64,000 nucleotides of DNA. It comes from Carallia brachiata (taxonomy: Eukaryota > Streptophyta > Magnoliopsida > Malpighiales > Rhizophoraceae). Made by a program: the position numbers and the translations under genes. Positions 35,732-47,999 of this stretch are shown here, piece after piece (position 1 is the first letter of the stretch; each line of letters opens with the position of its first letter). The DNA is taken from assembly GCA_021464245.1 (NCBI GenBank), contig JADCRB010000007.1:7042366-7106365 (forward strand). The letters are read 5' to 3'. The notes below the pieces were generated by a model. That model was given only the letters and a program-made list of their open reading frames with translations, ran no database searches and was not told the DNA's origin.

Positions 35732-37508
35732 TTATTGACTGCAGACAGGAACAGATGGGATTAATTCTTGCTCTCGGCTGTCTCCAATTCTGTCCAAACA
35801 AGGCGGCTTGAATGCTCCGTAATAGAAGTATGCCATTATCTTGGAAAGCTCTTCAGCAGTTCTAATTGCTGAACCAGCAAAAGGAGAAAAGGGGGAAATA
35901 AGGAAACGAGAAAGATGCTGAGAAATTGAGAGAACCATTTCTCCACATATCTAGTTACCTTTCTCACGGTACAAGATCTTTCCTGCTTTAGTGAAAATAA
36001 TTTCCGGGAAGACAGACACCCTGAGAGCAGAGACCAAACTAGTCTCAACAACAGCATCAATTGCAACACACTGCATGATGATTTCAAAAATAAAATTTCA
36101 TAACAATGATCAGTATTGAGGTAATGGAAGGTACAAGAAGTAATTAACAGTTTTGCTTACCCTAGGTGAAGGAAGCCTGCAGTTCCATATGATGCGCACA
36201 GCCCTCTCAATCTCATCACGAATTTTCTCATTCTCTTTTGGTCTAGAAGAAAACAGAATTTTGAAGGGAGATTAACACGATTTTGAATCTTGAATTCCAG
36301 ACACAATATAAACACATAAATCCAGATGATGACTGAGGGCATGATCAGTGGTTTCTCGAAGGAACTCTTAAACCTAAAATTTGTATTTCTTAAGCATCTC
36401 TACATGTCTTGAAAAATTGACACAAGAAAGTGGACTTTATCATTCAAGCTTCAATTAGGCCATCTAATAGTCTTTGTTCAAGGTTAACACTTGCAAAGAT
36501 TTCAGAGATGCTCAAGACTAATGAATAAACACAAGAAAGCAATTTTGCAGAACGGTATGATGCAACTGGATAATGCAACTATAGTGACAATAGTCAGATA
36601 CATCATCCATGGAATCTCAAAAAAGAAATCCTTAACTCTAGCAAGAAAGAAGTGAAGAAGCAGCATAAAACAGGACAGCAAAAAGGAAATAAACGAACCT
36701 TTTGTACCGGTTATGCACAAGAACAATTAATGGACTAATGTCTTTGAACACAGTTTCCTCCCACTCCGTGGCAGTAATGTCTTTTATTGGACGAATGTAG
36801 TTATCATCTTGCCATACTATTTCTTTATCACTATCATAGTTCTCATCATCATCATCCTTCTTGACATTCTTAATAGCGATCTTATTGAAGAACTGACCGA
36901 GATTGAATCCCCACCCATCAGCATCTTCAGGCCAATCAGGATCATCTTCTTCCACAACAAGGGGGTAATCAGCAAGCAGCTTCTGCATCTTTATCTTCTT
37001 TTCTTCAGAATCAAGCTCCTCTTCAACATCAGGATATTTACTCATTACTTCTCTAATCTTCATTCTCCATTCACGTCTCTCTTCAGCATCCATAAGATAC
37101 GGGTCATTCAAGTTGCCCTTCCTAGCCGAGGAATTATCATCTTCTTCATCAGAATCACTATAATCTTCACGTCGTTTGTTCTTTCCATCATCATCAGACT
37201 TGTGGGTTTCCACCGTTCTAGAAGCCCAAGCTCTCCTATTCTTAAGACCACCAAACTGCAACATTGCAAACACAGCCACTTCCACAAGTTACATAAAAAG
37301 AGAAACTTTGCTAAACTAAAACCTCAATTAACAAAATTAAAATAAAAAAAACAAAAACAGAAACAAAAAGGGATGGCTAGGGACGTGCCTGAAGAGGAGA
37401 ATTCAAGAATTTTAAAGGGATACCAGCAAAAGAAGGCAAAGCTTTGAACTTGTGCTCGTTTACTGGTGAAAAGGGACTCAATTTTAAGACATGTTGTAGC
37501 AGTGCCAT
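35732..37508 (-). CDS. MRL7/SVR4-family (RCB/NCP) plastid biogenesis protein
   Basis: Five exons on the minus strand: 37508-37389, 37255-36699, 36242-36161, 36070-35959 and 35868-35732. Together they make 335 codons with all phases consistent. The N-terminus (MALLQHVLKLSPFSP...) looks like a chloroplast transit peptide. An acidic, charged region follows (residues ~58-80), then the family core DPDWPEDADGWGF (145-157), IVWQDDNYIRPIKDI (186-200), EWEETVFKDISPLIVLVHNR (204-223) and a thioredoxin-like C-terminal half (IIWNCRLPSPR, VFPEIIFTKAGKILYREKAI, MAYFYYGAFKPPCL) without a CxxC. Arabidopsis members (MRL7/SVR4/RCB and MRL7-L/NCP) are needed for plastid-encoded polymerase activity and photomorphogenesis. 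RCB and NCP are paralogues, and I cannot say which this one is. Intron 1 uses a GC donor (CAG|GCACGT). Confidence 0.9.
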
Positions 37509-37990
37509 TTCTACAGAAAGGACATATTTTCCAAGGAATATAGTCAGTGACGGCTAATTACATACAGCAGCTGAACCCAGATTAAACAAAAAAAAAAAAA
37601 AAAAAAAAAAGAAAAAGGTACAAAACCCAACAAAGAACAGGACTTTTTTACCTTCCTTTACTTGAGGGTTTGAACTAGCGGTTGGATATTACAAAGACAA
37701 TCTGGCGGCAAAAGGGGTAGCAATCCGCCGACGGTGGCCAATCAGCACTCGTTATCGGACAGTGGCAGCAAAATGGAATTGATTATTATCAAGAAACCTA
37801 GAGAGAGAAGAAACAGAGATTGAGAAATTAGAAGATATTTCAAGGTTGGGTCGGGCCTCAACCAATTCGTCATTTGATTTGAGAGAAATTTTTTTTTGTT
37901 TGACATCTTAACGGAGATGAAATCACCCTCCACATTAATCCCTTTTAATATTTTTTTATCAGAAAAAGATCATTTGTCAGGTTAATTATC
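37509..37990 (-). promoter_or_regulatory. Upstream region of the MRL7-like gene
   Basis: 5' flank on the minus strand. A 22-base A run (37588-37610, T run on the coding strand) sits about 80-100 bases ahead of the start, followed further upstream by moderately GC-rich sequence. No clear TATA box is seen, as is common for plastid-protein housekeeping genes. Confidence 0.3.
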
Positions 37991-39990
37991 AGATCTTTAA
38001 GTTATCTTTAAGTTGAGATTAGAATTATTTATTTGTATTTTTAATTTAATTTTTTTTATAAAAAAAAATATTATCAAAGTACTATTGAAACTAAAATAGA
38101 TATATCAAATCTGATTATAGTATTAACAATATTAAATTTATATACTGCGTTCACGTAAATCCCCAAGTTATTAAGAGAATGCAGACGCAAAGAGTCAAAC
38201 TTAGATTAACATTAAAATCAACATGTCAAATTATAACTAAACTATTAATTTGATTAACAACTCTTTTAGTACGAGACCAAAAAGTTCAATTGATAATTGA
38301 TATTTGAGTTTTGTAAGAATGAATTTAAAACTCCAATGGAAGCTAATTAATTAACACAAAAAAGAAAAAACCCAAGGTTTATCCTCTTAATCTAAAAGAT
38401 TCATGGGGCTTATTAAATCATCAACTATTCAATAAATATAATTTACATAATTATTTAATATTATGATCTAGTAGTAAGAGTTTAACTGATGTCAAATAAA
38501 ATATTTGGAGTTTAAAGACCTCCCAAGACATTTGATGGGATTAAATTAAGATTTTAGTAATTGAACTGGTCAGTAAACTAAAAGCTTAAAAGTTGAAGGT
38601 TCATCTAGTTCACTAATTTAATTATAGTTGAATCAATAAAATTGACATTTAATATTAAATATATAAAAAATTTAATATCTATGTACATAATGAAAAATTA
38701 TTGATGGGTAAAATATGAAATTATATAAAATATAAGTAGTATTTATTATAATATTATCTTTACAATATTTAATTATATTACAAAAATAGCAAATAATTAA
38801 GGATAATGTATTTTAAAATGATATATATAATGTATTTATAGAAACATCTAAATTAATTCCTTCAATTAAGGAGAAAGTATATTCTCATTAATATATTTTT
38901 ATATTGAACTAATGTATTTATTTTCATTTGTTAAAAATGAATACACTAATAAATAAATAGTCTAAATTATATTTAAACTATTCAATCATTTGTAATTTTT
39001 AATTAAATTTATGATAAAATAAACAAATATTTAATGTGAGGTATTGTTGGAAGTAACTAATTTATGTCAAAAAAATTAAAGTATAAAGTATATTATAATA
39101 ATATGATTTTATTTTAAAATAATTTATATAAAAATATTTTAATCTAAAAAAAATTAAGTAATGAATGTCTTGTATTTTCCATTTTTCTTTTGAATTATTT
39201 TCCTTAAGATATACGATTTTTGGTAGGAAAAAAAAAGACACAATACATAATATACTAATATATTTTTTATTTGTCAAATTATTCCCAAGTGAACGTAAGT
39301 GGAGCAAGTGGTTACCTCTTCGATAGCCACCTCTAAAGAGAGGAGTTTGGGTAACCACCTCTAAAGAGAGGAATTGGAGTCTTCTTGGACTCAACTTCCA
39401 TTTTTTAAATAAATAGCCTAGTGGTAGCATCAACAAACTAATCGAACTAATTGAACCTGTTTGGTTTATTACCTGACAATTGAATTGGTTTGGATCATTG
39501 ATTTCTAATTGATTCTTAGATTGTCTGGTTTTAACATACAAACCAAATTGAATATGAGACTGATTCTCAATTTTTTTATTCGAACCAGTTAGTCTGATTC
39601 AATTTTCATAAACATGGACTGGACTTGTGTTCCTGACTCTGACATTGTGCTCACCGTAACCAACTGGAGATACAGTGCCTCCCTTAAAGTCGGACGCAAT
39701 GCTCATTGACAAAAAAGTTAAGCACCATACCATTTTCTTATTTTTTCACTAAATAAAAAAAAAAGAATAACTCACCTAATAATTTATCTCGATCCAATCA
39801 TCAATTGAATCGGTATTAAGTTGGATCTGAAACAATATGGTCTAAAAAATCACTTGTTTAGCGCCCATTATAATCGGGTATTAAGGATAGGCCAAACTTC
39901 TATGGTAAAATTACCAAAGCTCTTGATTTCTGAAATTTTATAGTAGGAGTACAGGAGTCGCATGTATCATTGGTGTTTTCCCTTTTAATG
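37990..39990. other. AT-rich intergenic DNA with MITE relics
   Basis: No gene is seen. The 38560-38720 stretch (TTGAACTGGTCAGTAAACTA ... AATATTAAATATATAAAAAA) resembles the core and flank of the CCGGTT-type MITE at 1.76 kb and the relic at 28.65 kb. A short direct repeat of CCACCTCTAAAGAGAGGA lies at 39318 and 39355. A degenerate AACTGGTTNGAACC-rich stretch lies at 39430-39620. A 159-codon minus-strand frame (39062-39541) has no domain character. Confidence 0.4.
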
Positions 39991-39994
39991 ACTA

Positions 39995-41036
39995 TTAGAC
40001 ATGTCAATTGGGCCGGACGGCTCGTAAACCGGTCTAACCCAGCCTGGTATGGATTGTACCAAGTACGACCTGCATTGTATAGTGTTGAATTTAAGATAGA
40101 CACAATTAATATTAAGATTTGAGTTGAGTTTATATTTTTAAACTTATGGGTCAAGTTAGGCACAACCATAATAGCCCAGACGTAGGTATGACTTGAGTTC
40201 AGGCACGACCCAAACTTGGGTATGGCCAAGCCTGACCTATAAATAAGTCAAACACAAGTCTTTTTAAAAATAAATTTAAAATTAAAATAAAAAATGTAAG
40301 TAACAAGTTTTGAATCATAATTCAAAAGAATAAAAGTATCAATTTCTTCTACCAAACTAATTATAATAGTTTATATATTTTCTTTATTTTTATTTTTTAT
40401 TTAACTAAACATAATACATTACTATTTAATAAGATTTTTTATTTTTTTTAAATCATGAATTACAAAAGTTAGAAATAATATTTATATGATATACATATTT
40501 CAATTTCAATAAAAAATTATATGTGATATAATATTTTGTTTGTATTTTTTGTTAAAATTTTAATATTTCAATTTTGTAATAGGTTATTTTAAAATTTAAG
40601 TTTAAATATTTAGTAATAAAAAATAATATTTTTTTAATCTTTCACTTAAATTTTATATTTATTTTTTTTATAAAAATGTATGACACTATTTAAAAAAGAT
40701 ATAATGATATAAGTGCAACTTGATTTAAGTATGATCAATCATTTGGATGCATTATAATTTAGGCACGATCAATGACATAGATACAATAAGGTAAGTGGTC
40801 TAAGTACGACACGATAAATAGTTTAAGTACAGCATGGTGAGCAGTATAAGCACGACACAACACAAGTTCATAGTGCTTAGACTTATAGGTCATGCCAGAC
40901 TCATTATCTAAATTTTTAAATACGATACAATATGACACGAAAGAATAATAACCGTGTCAAAGCACAACACGAAATAAATAAATTTCAAAAAAATTAAACT
41001 GTACCTAACACAGTACGATCCATTTAACATGTCTAA
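39995..41036. mobile_element. MITE-like element with ACATGT inverted ends
   Basis: The left end is TTAGACATGTCAATTGGGCC and the right end, read inward, is TTAGACATGTTAAATGG. Both are flanked by TA (39993-39994 and 41037-41038). Inside are many CACGAC/GTACGAC-type short repeats (40790-40960) and AT-rich core sequence. One 109-codon minus-strand frame has no recognisable domain. A TA duplication suggests a Tc1/mariner-like origin, but the flank is short and chance cannot be excluded. Length is about 1.04 kb. Confidence 0.55.
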
Positions 41037-41293
41037 TACCTATCATGTGATGTTGAGATATATTTATTCATTCAATGATTAAAAAAAAAAAAAACGGAGA
41101 GATTTGCAAAAAAAAAATCATACATAACAAACACAATAATGCAGACAACAGCAGGTCAAAGATTAATAACGTTGCTATTGAAAATAACAGCAACTAGACC
41201 CTCGTACTTTTGGAATGAGGTCCTAGAATCAAACGAGACTTCATTACTTCTGTTTTTGTAATACCCACTACAAATAGTCAGTTATAAGAGATA

Positions 41294-41781
41294 GGGTTAA
41301 ATATATTAAATCTCCTTACAAATATTAAACTCCCTATGAGTATTAGAGTCCCCTGTGATTTTTCTTTTTTGTAATTTATCCCCCAGCCAATATGTTAAAT
41401 CTATTAATAAAAATTAATTAAAATTACTTTATTTTGTAATTGTTAATTTTTTTTCTTTCTATCAAAATTATGAAAATGTCGTATATCTATTAATTTCGGT
41501 GTATGCAAAAACTGCACTCTACATTAAATCTTTCACAATCTTTGTTATTTTTAGTGCACTACTCACGCTATTATACACATGGTTGAGACAATATCTATTG
41601 TTTAACTTTTATATGGAGATAGGATGAAATTCTTGTAATTTCAAAACAATGTAGTTCTTACTAATTTCTATTAATAAATTTAATAAATTATTATTAAGAA
41701 GATAAATTGTTGAAATTGAAAGTCACAAAAAGATTTAATATTTGAATATAAACTACAAGAGAGTTTAAATGTATTTAACCC
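41294..41781. mobile_element. MITE with GGTTAAAT inverted ends
   Basis: The ends are GGGTTAAATATATTAAA and, read inward from the right, GGGTTAAATACATTTAAA. The interior is AT-rich with no coding capacity. A sister copy lies at the mirrored position in the other arm (62970-63960), so insertion preceded the inverted duplication. Confidence 0.6.
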
Positions 41782-43041
41782 AATAAAAAAATGAGCATAA
41801 ATCTAAGCCATTCGCTTTGGTTGTTTGCATTCCCTCAATGGTTTGCAAGTTGCAACAACCTCTTAAAAAGCCGAAGAACAGAACGTCACAAAATAAACTA
41901 TCCTTCCCGGGTTATCGGCAAAATTAGCTCAGCCAATCAGGATCTATTTTAATGGCGGGATTCTTATGTCATTTTACGCTCCGCAAGACATCAATCATAT
42001 TGTAGATGCGCTTTTCTGCCTTCGATCGGACCTGTATTTTCACCACAAGTTTAAATCAAACTACTAGCAATTAGTAAGGAGAACCAAAAAGAGGACATGC
42101 AAACCTTAAAAGAGGACATGCAAGGAATGAGGGGCGTGGAAGAAAATAAAACTACTTTGTTCATCTAGAACAAAGAGGTGAATAGGTAGTTTTAGGCTCC
42201 GGGACCATGCAGCAAAGTTAAAGGCACGTTAACATGAAGTAAATCAAAATTGGAAACAGTTCAAAAAGAATTGGAAGCATTCCACCTTATTAGCAAGAAA
42301 AATTACTGCATCAACAGCACCCTCTGCATATACCGATCTACCCCAAACATTATGTTGAAATTCCAGGGAAACTCTACACAAAAATAATTAATAAAGATAA
42401 ATGTCTTGGCTTACTTAACCAACAGAAAACATAAAACATGTCAATTTATTTATGAGAAAGAAGAAAAAAAAACCAACAATTACAATTTGTAACCCGTGTC
42501 ATTACCTTTGATCAGGTGATGTCAGATGATATATATGGAATGCATGGGCAAACAAATATTCCTCTGGAACTCCAACCATCTCAAGTTGTTGCTTGGGATC
42601 TCGGATCTTTTGCACCTGAACAAGGTAAGGAAATACAGGATTAGAGTTCAATAGGAAATGGGAAAAAATCAAGCGAGACTACTGGCAATAACATGAGTAG
42701 GAAATAAAAAAAATTAAAAAAAAAAAGCCAGGGCGGTGGCTGGGATAGCATATTTTTTCTTATTTTTTGGTTGGGGGGGTGGTGGGGGAGGAGATAAATA
42801 TCGAAAGCAGCGACACATATTACAAAATAATCTTTGATCGGTCTCCTAGAATTTGTCTCATTAAGCCGCTAGCCAAAGATAAGGTGATGGAAATATAGAC
42901 TTTTTTTTTTGCAAGGTTTTACCTTTTTTATACGATCAAATATTACACAAGTATGATCCTATCATTCTTATAGTGTGAACAATGACACGTGGCACTGTTT
43001 TAGCAATGAGAGGTACACTGAACAAAGTTTGATACCCACAA

Positions 43042-43046
<5 letters not shown>

Positions 43047-43075
<29 letters not shown>
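43047..43075. repeat. (TA)n microsatellite
   Basis: TA run of about 29 bases in intron 5 of the inverted reductase copy. The mirrored site in the functional gene carries a T run instead (61699-61717). Confidence 0.8.
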
Positions 43076-43077
<2 letters not shown>

Positions 43078-43186
43078 CTGATATAGCAAAGTGACTGTAA
43101 CCACAATAAAAAATTGACAGAAAATGGTAACTAGAATCATCCATAGTTCCCTGTACATCACCACCTCACAAGCCAATCAAAAAAAT

Positions 43187-43682
43187 GGAATATATATAAT
43201 TTAAGTCTTAAATATTTAAATTTTTTTATATTTAAATTTTAAATTTTTTTAAATTTTATTTAAATCTTAAATTTTTAATTCCTTATCATATCAGTCCCTT
43301 TGGCGATGAAAAGTGACCAATCTATTAAAAGATAATTTTAACCTTATAAAAAATTATTTCAAAAAAATTAAATATATGAATTAAATATTTTTTTATTAAA
43401 TAATATACATACAACTTATTTAATTTGTATATTTATTGATTAAAAAATATTTAATATGCTTATTTTGTTAATAGAAAAAATATTTTGTTCGTATATTTAA
43501 CTTTTTTTTAATAATTTATATTAAGTTAAACTCATTTAGTAATATATTGATTACTTTTCGTAAACAAAAGGATTAATGTGATAAAAAATTGAAAGATTTA
43601 AAATTCAAACAAAATATCAAAAAATATTTAAAATATAAATATGAAAACATAAAAAATTTAAAACTTAATTTATATATATCCC
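43187..43682. mobile_element. Mutator-like MITE in the inverted copy
   Basis: 496 bp with ends GGAATATATATAATTTAAGT and, read inward from the right, GGGATATATATAAATTAAGT. It is flanked by near-identical 10-11 bp direct repeats (ATCAAAAAAAT at 43176-43186, ATCAAAAAAT at 43683-43692). The length of the duplication fits Mutator-like elements. The mirrored position in the functional gene (about 61600) has an empty site, TTTCTTGATTGGC, so this element inserted after the inverted duplication. Confidence 0.75.
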
Positions 43683-45318
43683 ATCAAAAAATCATTTGGT
43701 TAATTGAACGCTTAAATTTGGGTCTGTCCAACTCAACTAAAAGCTGACGTAGTGCTTAAACTTGAGCAATGTCTCACAACAATTTGGACTTCGTGTCAAC
43801 ATTTGTGAGGCTGACCTAGTCAAGCTGCACACTTAATCACACCTGCATAGGTTGGTTTGGATGAGACTTGCCAGGTAACACATTAACAAATGGACAAAAG
43901 TTAAATACCGGTATCTGTAATTCACTTGCCTGAATGAAAATGGTGAACTTTCAACCATGAAAAAGGCATCCCAGTAAAAAAAAAAAAACTCCCACACTAG
44001 GATTCTGGGAATTGGTTGAATGTTACGTGGCCTCCAGGTCATAATGAAATAAGTTTACCATTACAGTATGACGCACTTTAGGTGAACTTTCAACCATCTA
44101 CATATTATTTAATGACTTAAGTGAGATGACGCAAAAAAATAATCTTACTATCTAAGATGGGGTTTAGGATCAAGACCTGCATTTTGATCAAAGATTCGTG
44201 ACATATTATCTTACATCCCGGTTAGTCCCTAATGTGAGTCTAATATCAATAAAGTTGGGGATCTGCATGAAACCCATTGATAAAGCAGCAGATGCTGCCC
44301 ATGGAAAAGACAAACGAATCTAGACAGGCAGCAGAGCCCCAGACCTAAAAAATGTTCACAAGCTCCAAAGCTAAACAGTTATAGAAGAGCTAAATAGTGG
44401 GCAAGGAATCATACCTTGCAGCCCAATGACAAAGATTGTAGAGCTTCAAAAATAAACAATCCAAAAAAGTGAGCTTCCAAAGCGTAAGAGTGGGCATTGC
44501 AGTAGAACAATGTATTAGTTTTCATCAAGATATTGGAAAACAACCACTGTAAATTCTGTAAATCACAACATGGGAGTCAAACAGATAGTCAATAGCATAA
44601 TGCTTCATCTGCTTTTAAACATACCTGATCCACATCAAAAGCCACTCCCATTTTCTGGAAGCAAGGGATAACAGCCTTTGCAGTTCCAGATGTGTCTAGT
44701 TTTCCCGTTTGGTGAGACTCCATCACCTAGAATTTAAATAAGGAAAAAAGTGAGTAATAAAAATATATCCAAATGAGCTAAATTCAAATAAGCATCGTTG
44801 GTACATGAATTAAAAGTTCAAGATAGATGCAACTGAGACCAAAAAATTTGTATTCGATGCTTATAGATCACCTTTTTCTGTGTGTATAGATAAAATTTAA
44901 ATCCAAATGAGAGATCAACACTTAATCCAAAATAGAAACGATGAAAAGAGCGTACCTGTAAGGAATACCCAGAGAGAACCCCAGGAAAGTTCTCGGCCAT
45001 ATACTCCATGGATGCAAGAAATGCAACTAACTAATAAAAAACAATATATAAGGATTGTTGAGAACAATAATCTATAAAACTAAAATGTCTAACAATCATG
45101 ACCAATTAGCTCTCCCAAATTCAACTCACCGGTTTCCCCATTTGTGGGGAAATTACAGCATAAACCTGTGAGTCCTCAACAGTCTTATATAATCGATTCC
45201 TGTCTCCACCGGTGGTTCCCATAACAAAAGGCACTCCAATTTTGCAATATAAGTCGGCATTATCAACAAAGCACCCAGAAGACATTTTGAAGAATCATCA
45301 GGAAATCACATCACCTTC

Positions 45319-47990
45319 CAGTGGCGGAGCCACTCGAGGGACAGTGGGGGCAGTTGCCCTCACTGGATTTTATAATACTTCAATAATCTAGATGAAAATT
45401 TTAAGTTGTTTTATTGAAATTTTACTTTGCCCCACTGAGAATTTGGCCTTTGCCCCCACTTGAATTAAACTTTTGTTCCCACTAAATAATAATTTTATTT
45501 CTACTTATTTAAAAATTAAGGACTAAAAATGATTTCTTTTATTAATAAAAAAAATATAAAGTACAGATATTTCATAAATTTCAGTTTTGAATTTTTTTTT
45601 CTCTCAATGTAAATATATACTACTTACATCCTTTTTATTCATAAAAGTGTGATTTGTTTTCTAAGTCCACTGAATACTAAAAACTAATTTTAAAGTTTTT
45701 GTTCAACTTCAATTTAAATAATGATAAGATTAGATAATTTGAATGTAAAAGTAACTTAATTAAAATTCATTTATAAATTTATTAGCAAACTCGTTTATTG
45801 TATATAAAGTTGATTTGGTTAGCTCATTTTCAAATCACAATTATATATTTACTATTGCATACTGTAATTAAACATTTTATCTTTTAATCAGCTAATTATA
45901 TTAAATTAGAAATATTTTATCATATTAATCCTATTTATAATAATAAATTTTTATAATTTTAATTATTTATTTTATATTATAAAATTAAATAAGTTATTAA
46001 TGAAAAGTTTACAGTAATATAAAATGTCACTCCTTAATTTTTTTTAGTAAATAAACTTTAATTTAAATTATTTATACTCGACTCTTTCAACTTGTTAATC
46101 AAATGTATGGATATCGAATTTCAATTTTAACCTAATTTATTGAATGAACTAGAGTTAAACATGTTAAAATTGAGTTAAAATTGGCTCACTTACAACTCAT
46201 ATATAGTTGTTCCACTTTGAAATTTAATAGGCCTTATTTTACTAAATCTATTTAATTAGTATATTTAGAGAAAACTTCCCCTTGATTGTAGCTCTTACTT
46301 GACAATTTTACAAAATTTTCTTTTTATTCTTTATATTCTTTAATTATCATATTTTACCTTCTCAATTTTTTATAATACATATATTTTTTCCTAATTAAAA
46401 AAATTGAAAAATTAGGTTTAATGGAAAATTTATGGTGCATATTTATTATTCTTCTTAATTCCTCTTTAGTAACAATTATATCCTTCTTTATGGCCTTTTA
46501 TAAATCAAAATTATTATCAAGATACGTTTTGTACGTTTTATTTGCTTAAGTCTTGCATATTTACCAAATAAATATACCCACATCTGGTTAGTCCTTCCCA
46601 AATCATTAAATCATCCTTTCATCTACCTATAACTTGAGTGGGATTTCCGATTACCATTGGTGAAGAGCTTCATTGTCCGCAGGCACAAGTATGGATTAGT
46701 CTGTGGGGATGTTGGATGGGTCATTTGGAGGGGTAAGAAGGACTTGCCTGGAAAACTTATATCTTCCATATTAACAATCTTAGAGCCGATCAACCCACTT
46801 TCATTCCCAACTTCTCCAAAGGTGCATTTTTTTTTTGAATATATATATATATATTGATTGTTATGGTAATGCCAGCAAGCTGAATTATAATAGTTATCCT
46901 ATATGTTTGATGTTCCTTTAACTTTTTTCTTGCAGGTTCTAGCCAAATTATTGCTCAATATTACCAACTCATTTGCTTAGGTTTTGAGGTCGGTCTAACA
47001 AATACTCACATACAAACTAACTTTACTGGTGCTTCACTTAATTTGTACTTGAAAAAAAAAAAAACTAAATCATATAAAAATTTCAAGCAATTATTCTTGT
47101 TTACATGTGTCATGTGTTTATCTTCTTAATATTATCTAATTAATGATACAAAAAATAAATATAATTTGAATCACTCATTATTAGTTTAGAGTCGTGTGAT
47201 ATAGTGGTGTAATTTATGTCCCAATTTTCTAAGTGCATATCATGAATCTTTGTCTGGGAGCCACGACAATTGAGGCCACTTTACAAACTCATAATTTTCT
47301 TGAAAGAAATCACAGTTACCAACTCCGAGTTTGCTTGAAAGAAATCATCATCATCAAAACAATTAGACATAGTTTGATTTTGCTAACAAAAGGATTGAAT
47401 CGATTTTTTTCATGTCAGTGAATTTTGCAAGTCATCTTGCAGCTAAATTCAATATACTCATATATATATATGCATATGCTTCTCCAATTACCAGGGATAC
47501 AAAACTGTCAGGAAAAACTGCAGAGAGAACATGATAGTGCTAAAAGAGAGCTAGAGAAGACATAGTGGGTCAACATTGATTCAAAAGAAAATGGGGTGCC
47601 CCAAGCCACCCCCACTGCTTTATGCTCCTTCTCTGTTTTGGTCTCTAAAGAAAATGCAAGTGAGTGGCTTAATCCAGAAGAATGGTTTCCATCTTACCAA
47701 TACTTTTATTAATGGGATTATTTTGCTACAGTCATCTTTGAAGTTGAAAGAAAGTACGTAATATACTGTAGTTGCTTCTTTAAATTGGAACTTTTTGTTG
47801 ACCTTTGTAAAATTTAATAGCAATTTTATTTTAGAAGTCTAGAAAATGAAGAAGAGAATTATGGTTGTTTTAGAATAATAACAATATTATTCTCAAACTT
47901 GCAAGGTAAATGTTTTCCATTGGTAGACTCCTCTCAGTTCTCACAATGTCTAATGTCTTTTTTCCATTGACAATGTTTTGAATTGTACAA
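45319..47990. other. AT-rich DNA, possible hAT-like element end
   Basis: It opens with CAGTGGCGGAGCCACTCGAG followed by GGGGGCAGTTGCCCTCACTG and, later, TTTGCCCCCACTTGAATTAA. This is a terminal sequence often seen on hAT-like plant elements, and a diverged relative is at 25.95 kb. The opposite terminus was not found. The rest, up to the retroposed segment, has no supported gene; short frames near 46.66 and 47.58 kb lack domain character. Confidence 0.4.
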
Positions 47991-47999
47991 TTGTAGGTT

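Larger units (their letters stand above)
41969..45263 (-). pseudogene. Inverted partial copy of dihydrodipicolinate reductase
   Basis: Exons 3-8 of the gene at 57.9 kb in reverse: 45263-45130, 45030-44956, 44726-44625, 42615-42506, 42373-42286 and 42031-41969. Exon lengths for 3-7 equal those of the intact gene (134, 75, 102, 110, 88). No exons 1 and 2, hence no transit peptide or nucleotide-binding start. The exon 3 acceptor is lost (TTTGCAG became TTTGTTG). The last exon has a frameshift, so it ends VLRSVK instead of the parent's VLKKGQMT. Internal exons keep open frames, suggesting a fairly recent duplication. It may still be transcribed from read-through, but cannot make an enzyme. Confidence 0.85.
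41265..45318 (-). repeat. Left arm of a ~4-kb inverted repeat
   Basis: This arm is the reverse complement of 60068-64000. It covers intron 2 (from GGAAATCACATCACCTTC, 45301-45318), exons 3-8 and introns of the reductase gene, the 3' flank and a MITE. Its outer edge near 41265 (GTAATACCCACTACAAATAG) still matches the last bases of the window (RC of CTATTAGTGGCTGTTACAAA), so the homology may continue beyond. It is interrupted by an arm-specific MITE at 43187-43682. The inner edge stops abruptly at a CAGTGGCGGAGCC sequence. Confidence 0.85.

Noticed and set aside
36809..37345. 178-codon plus-strand frame
   Set aside because: It lies opposite exon 2 of the MRL7-like gene. Its isoleucine-rich composition comes from reading acidic GAT/GAA codons backwards.
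45319..47990. Complete hAT element starting CAGTGGCGGAGCC
   Set aside because: I could not find a matching inverted terminus or a target duplication, so only one possible end is reported.
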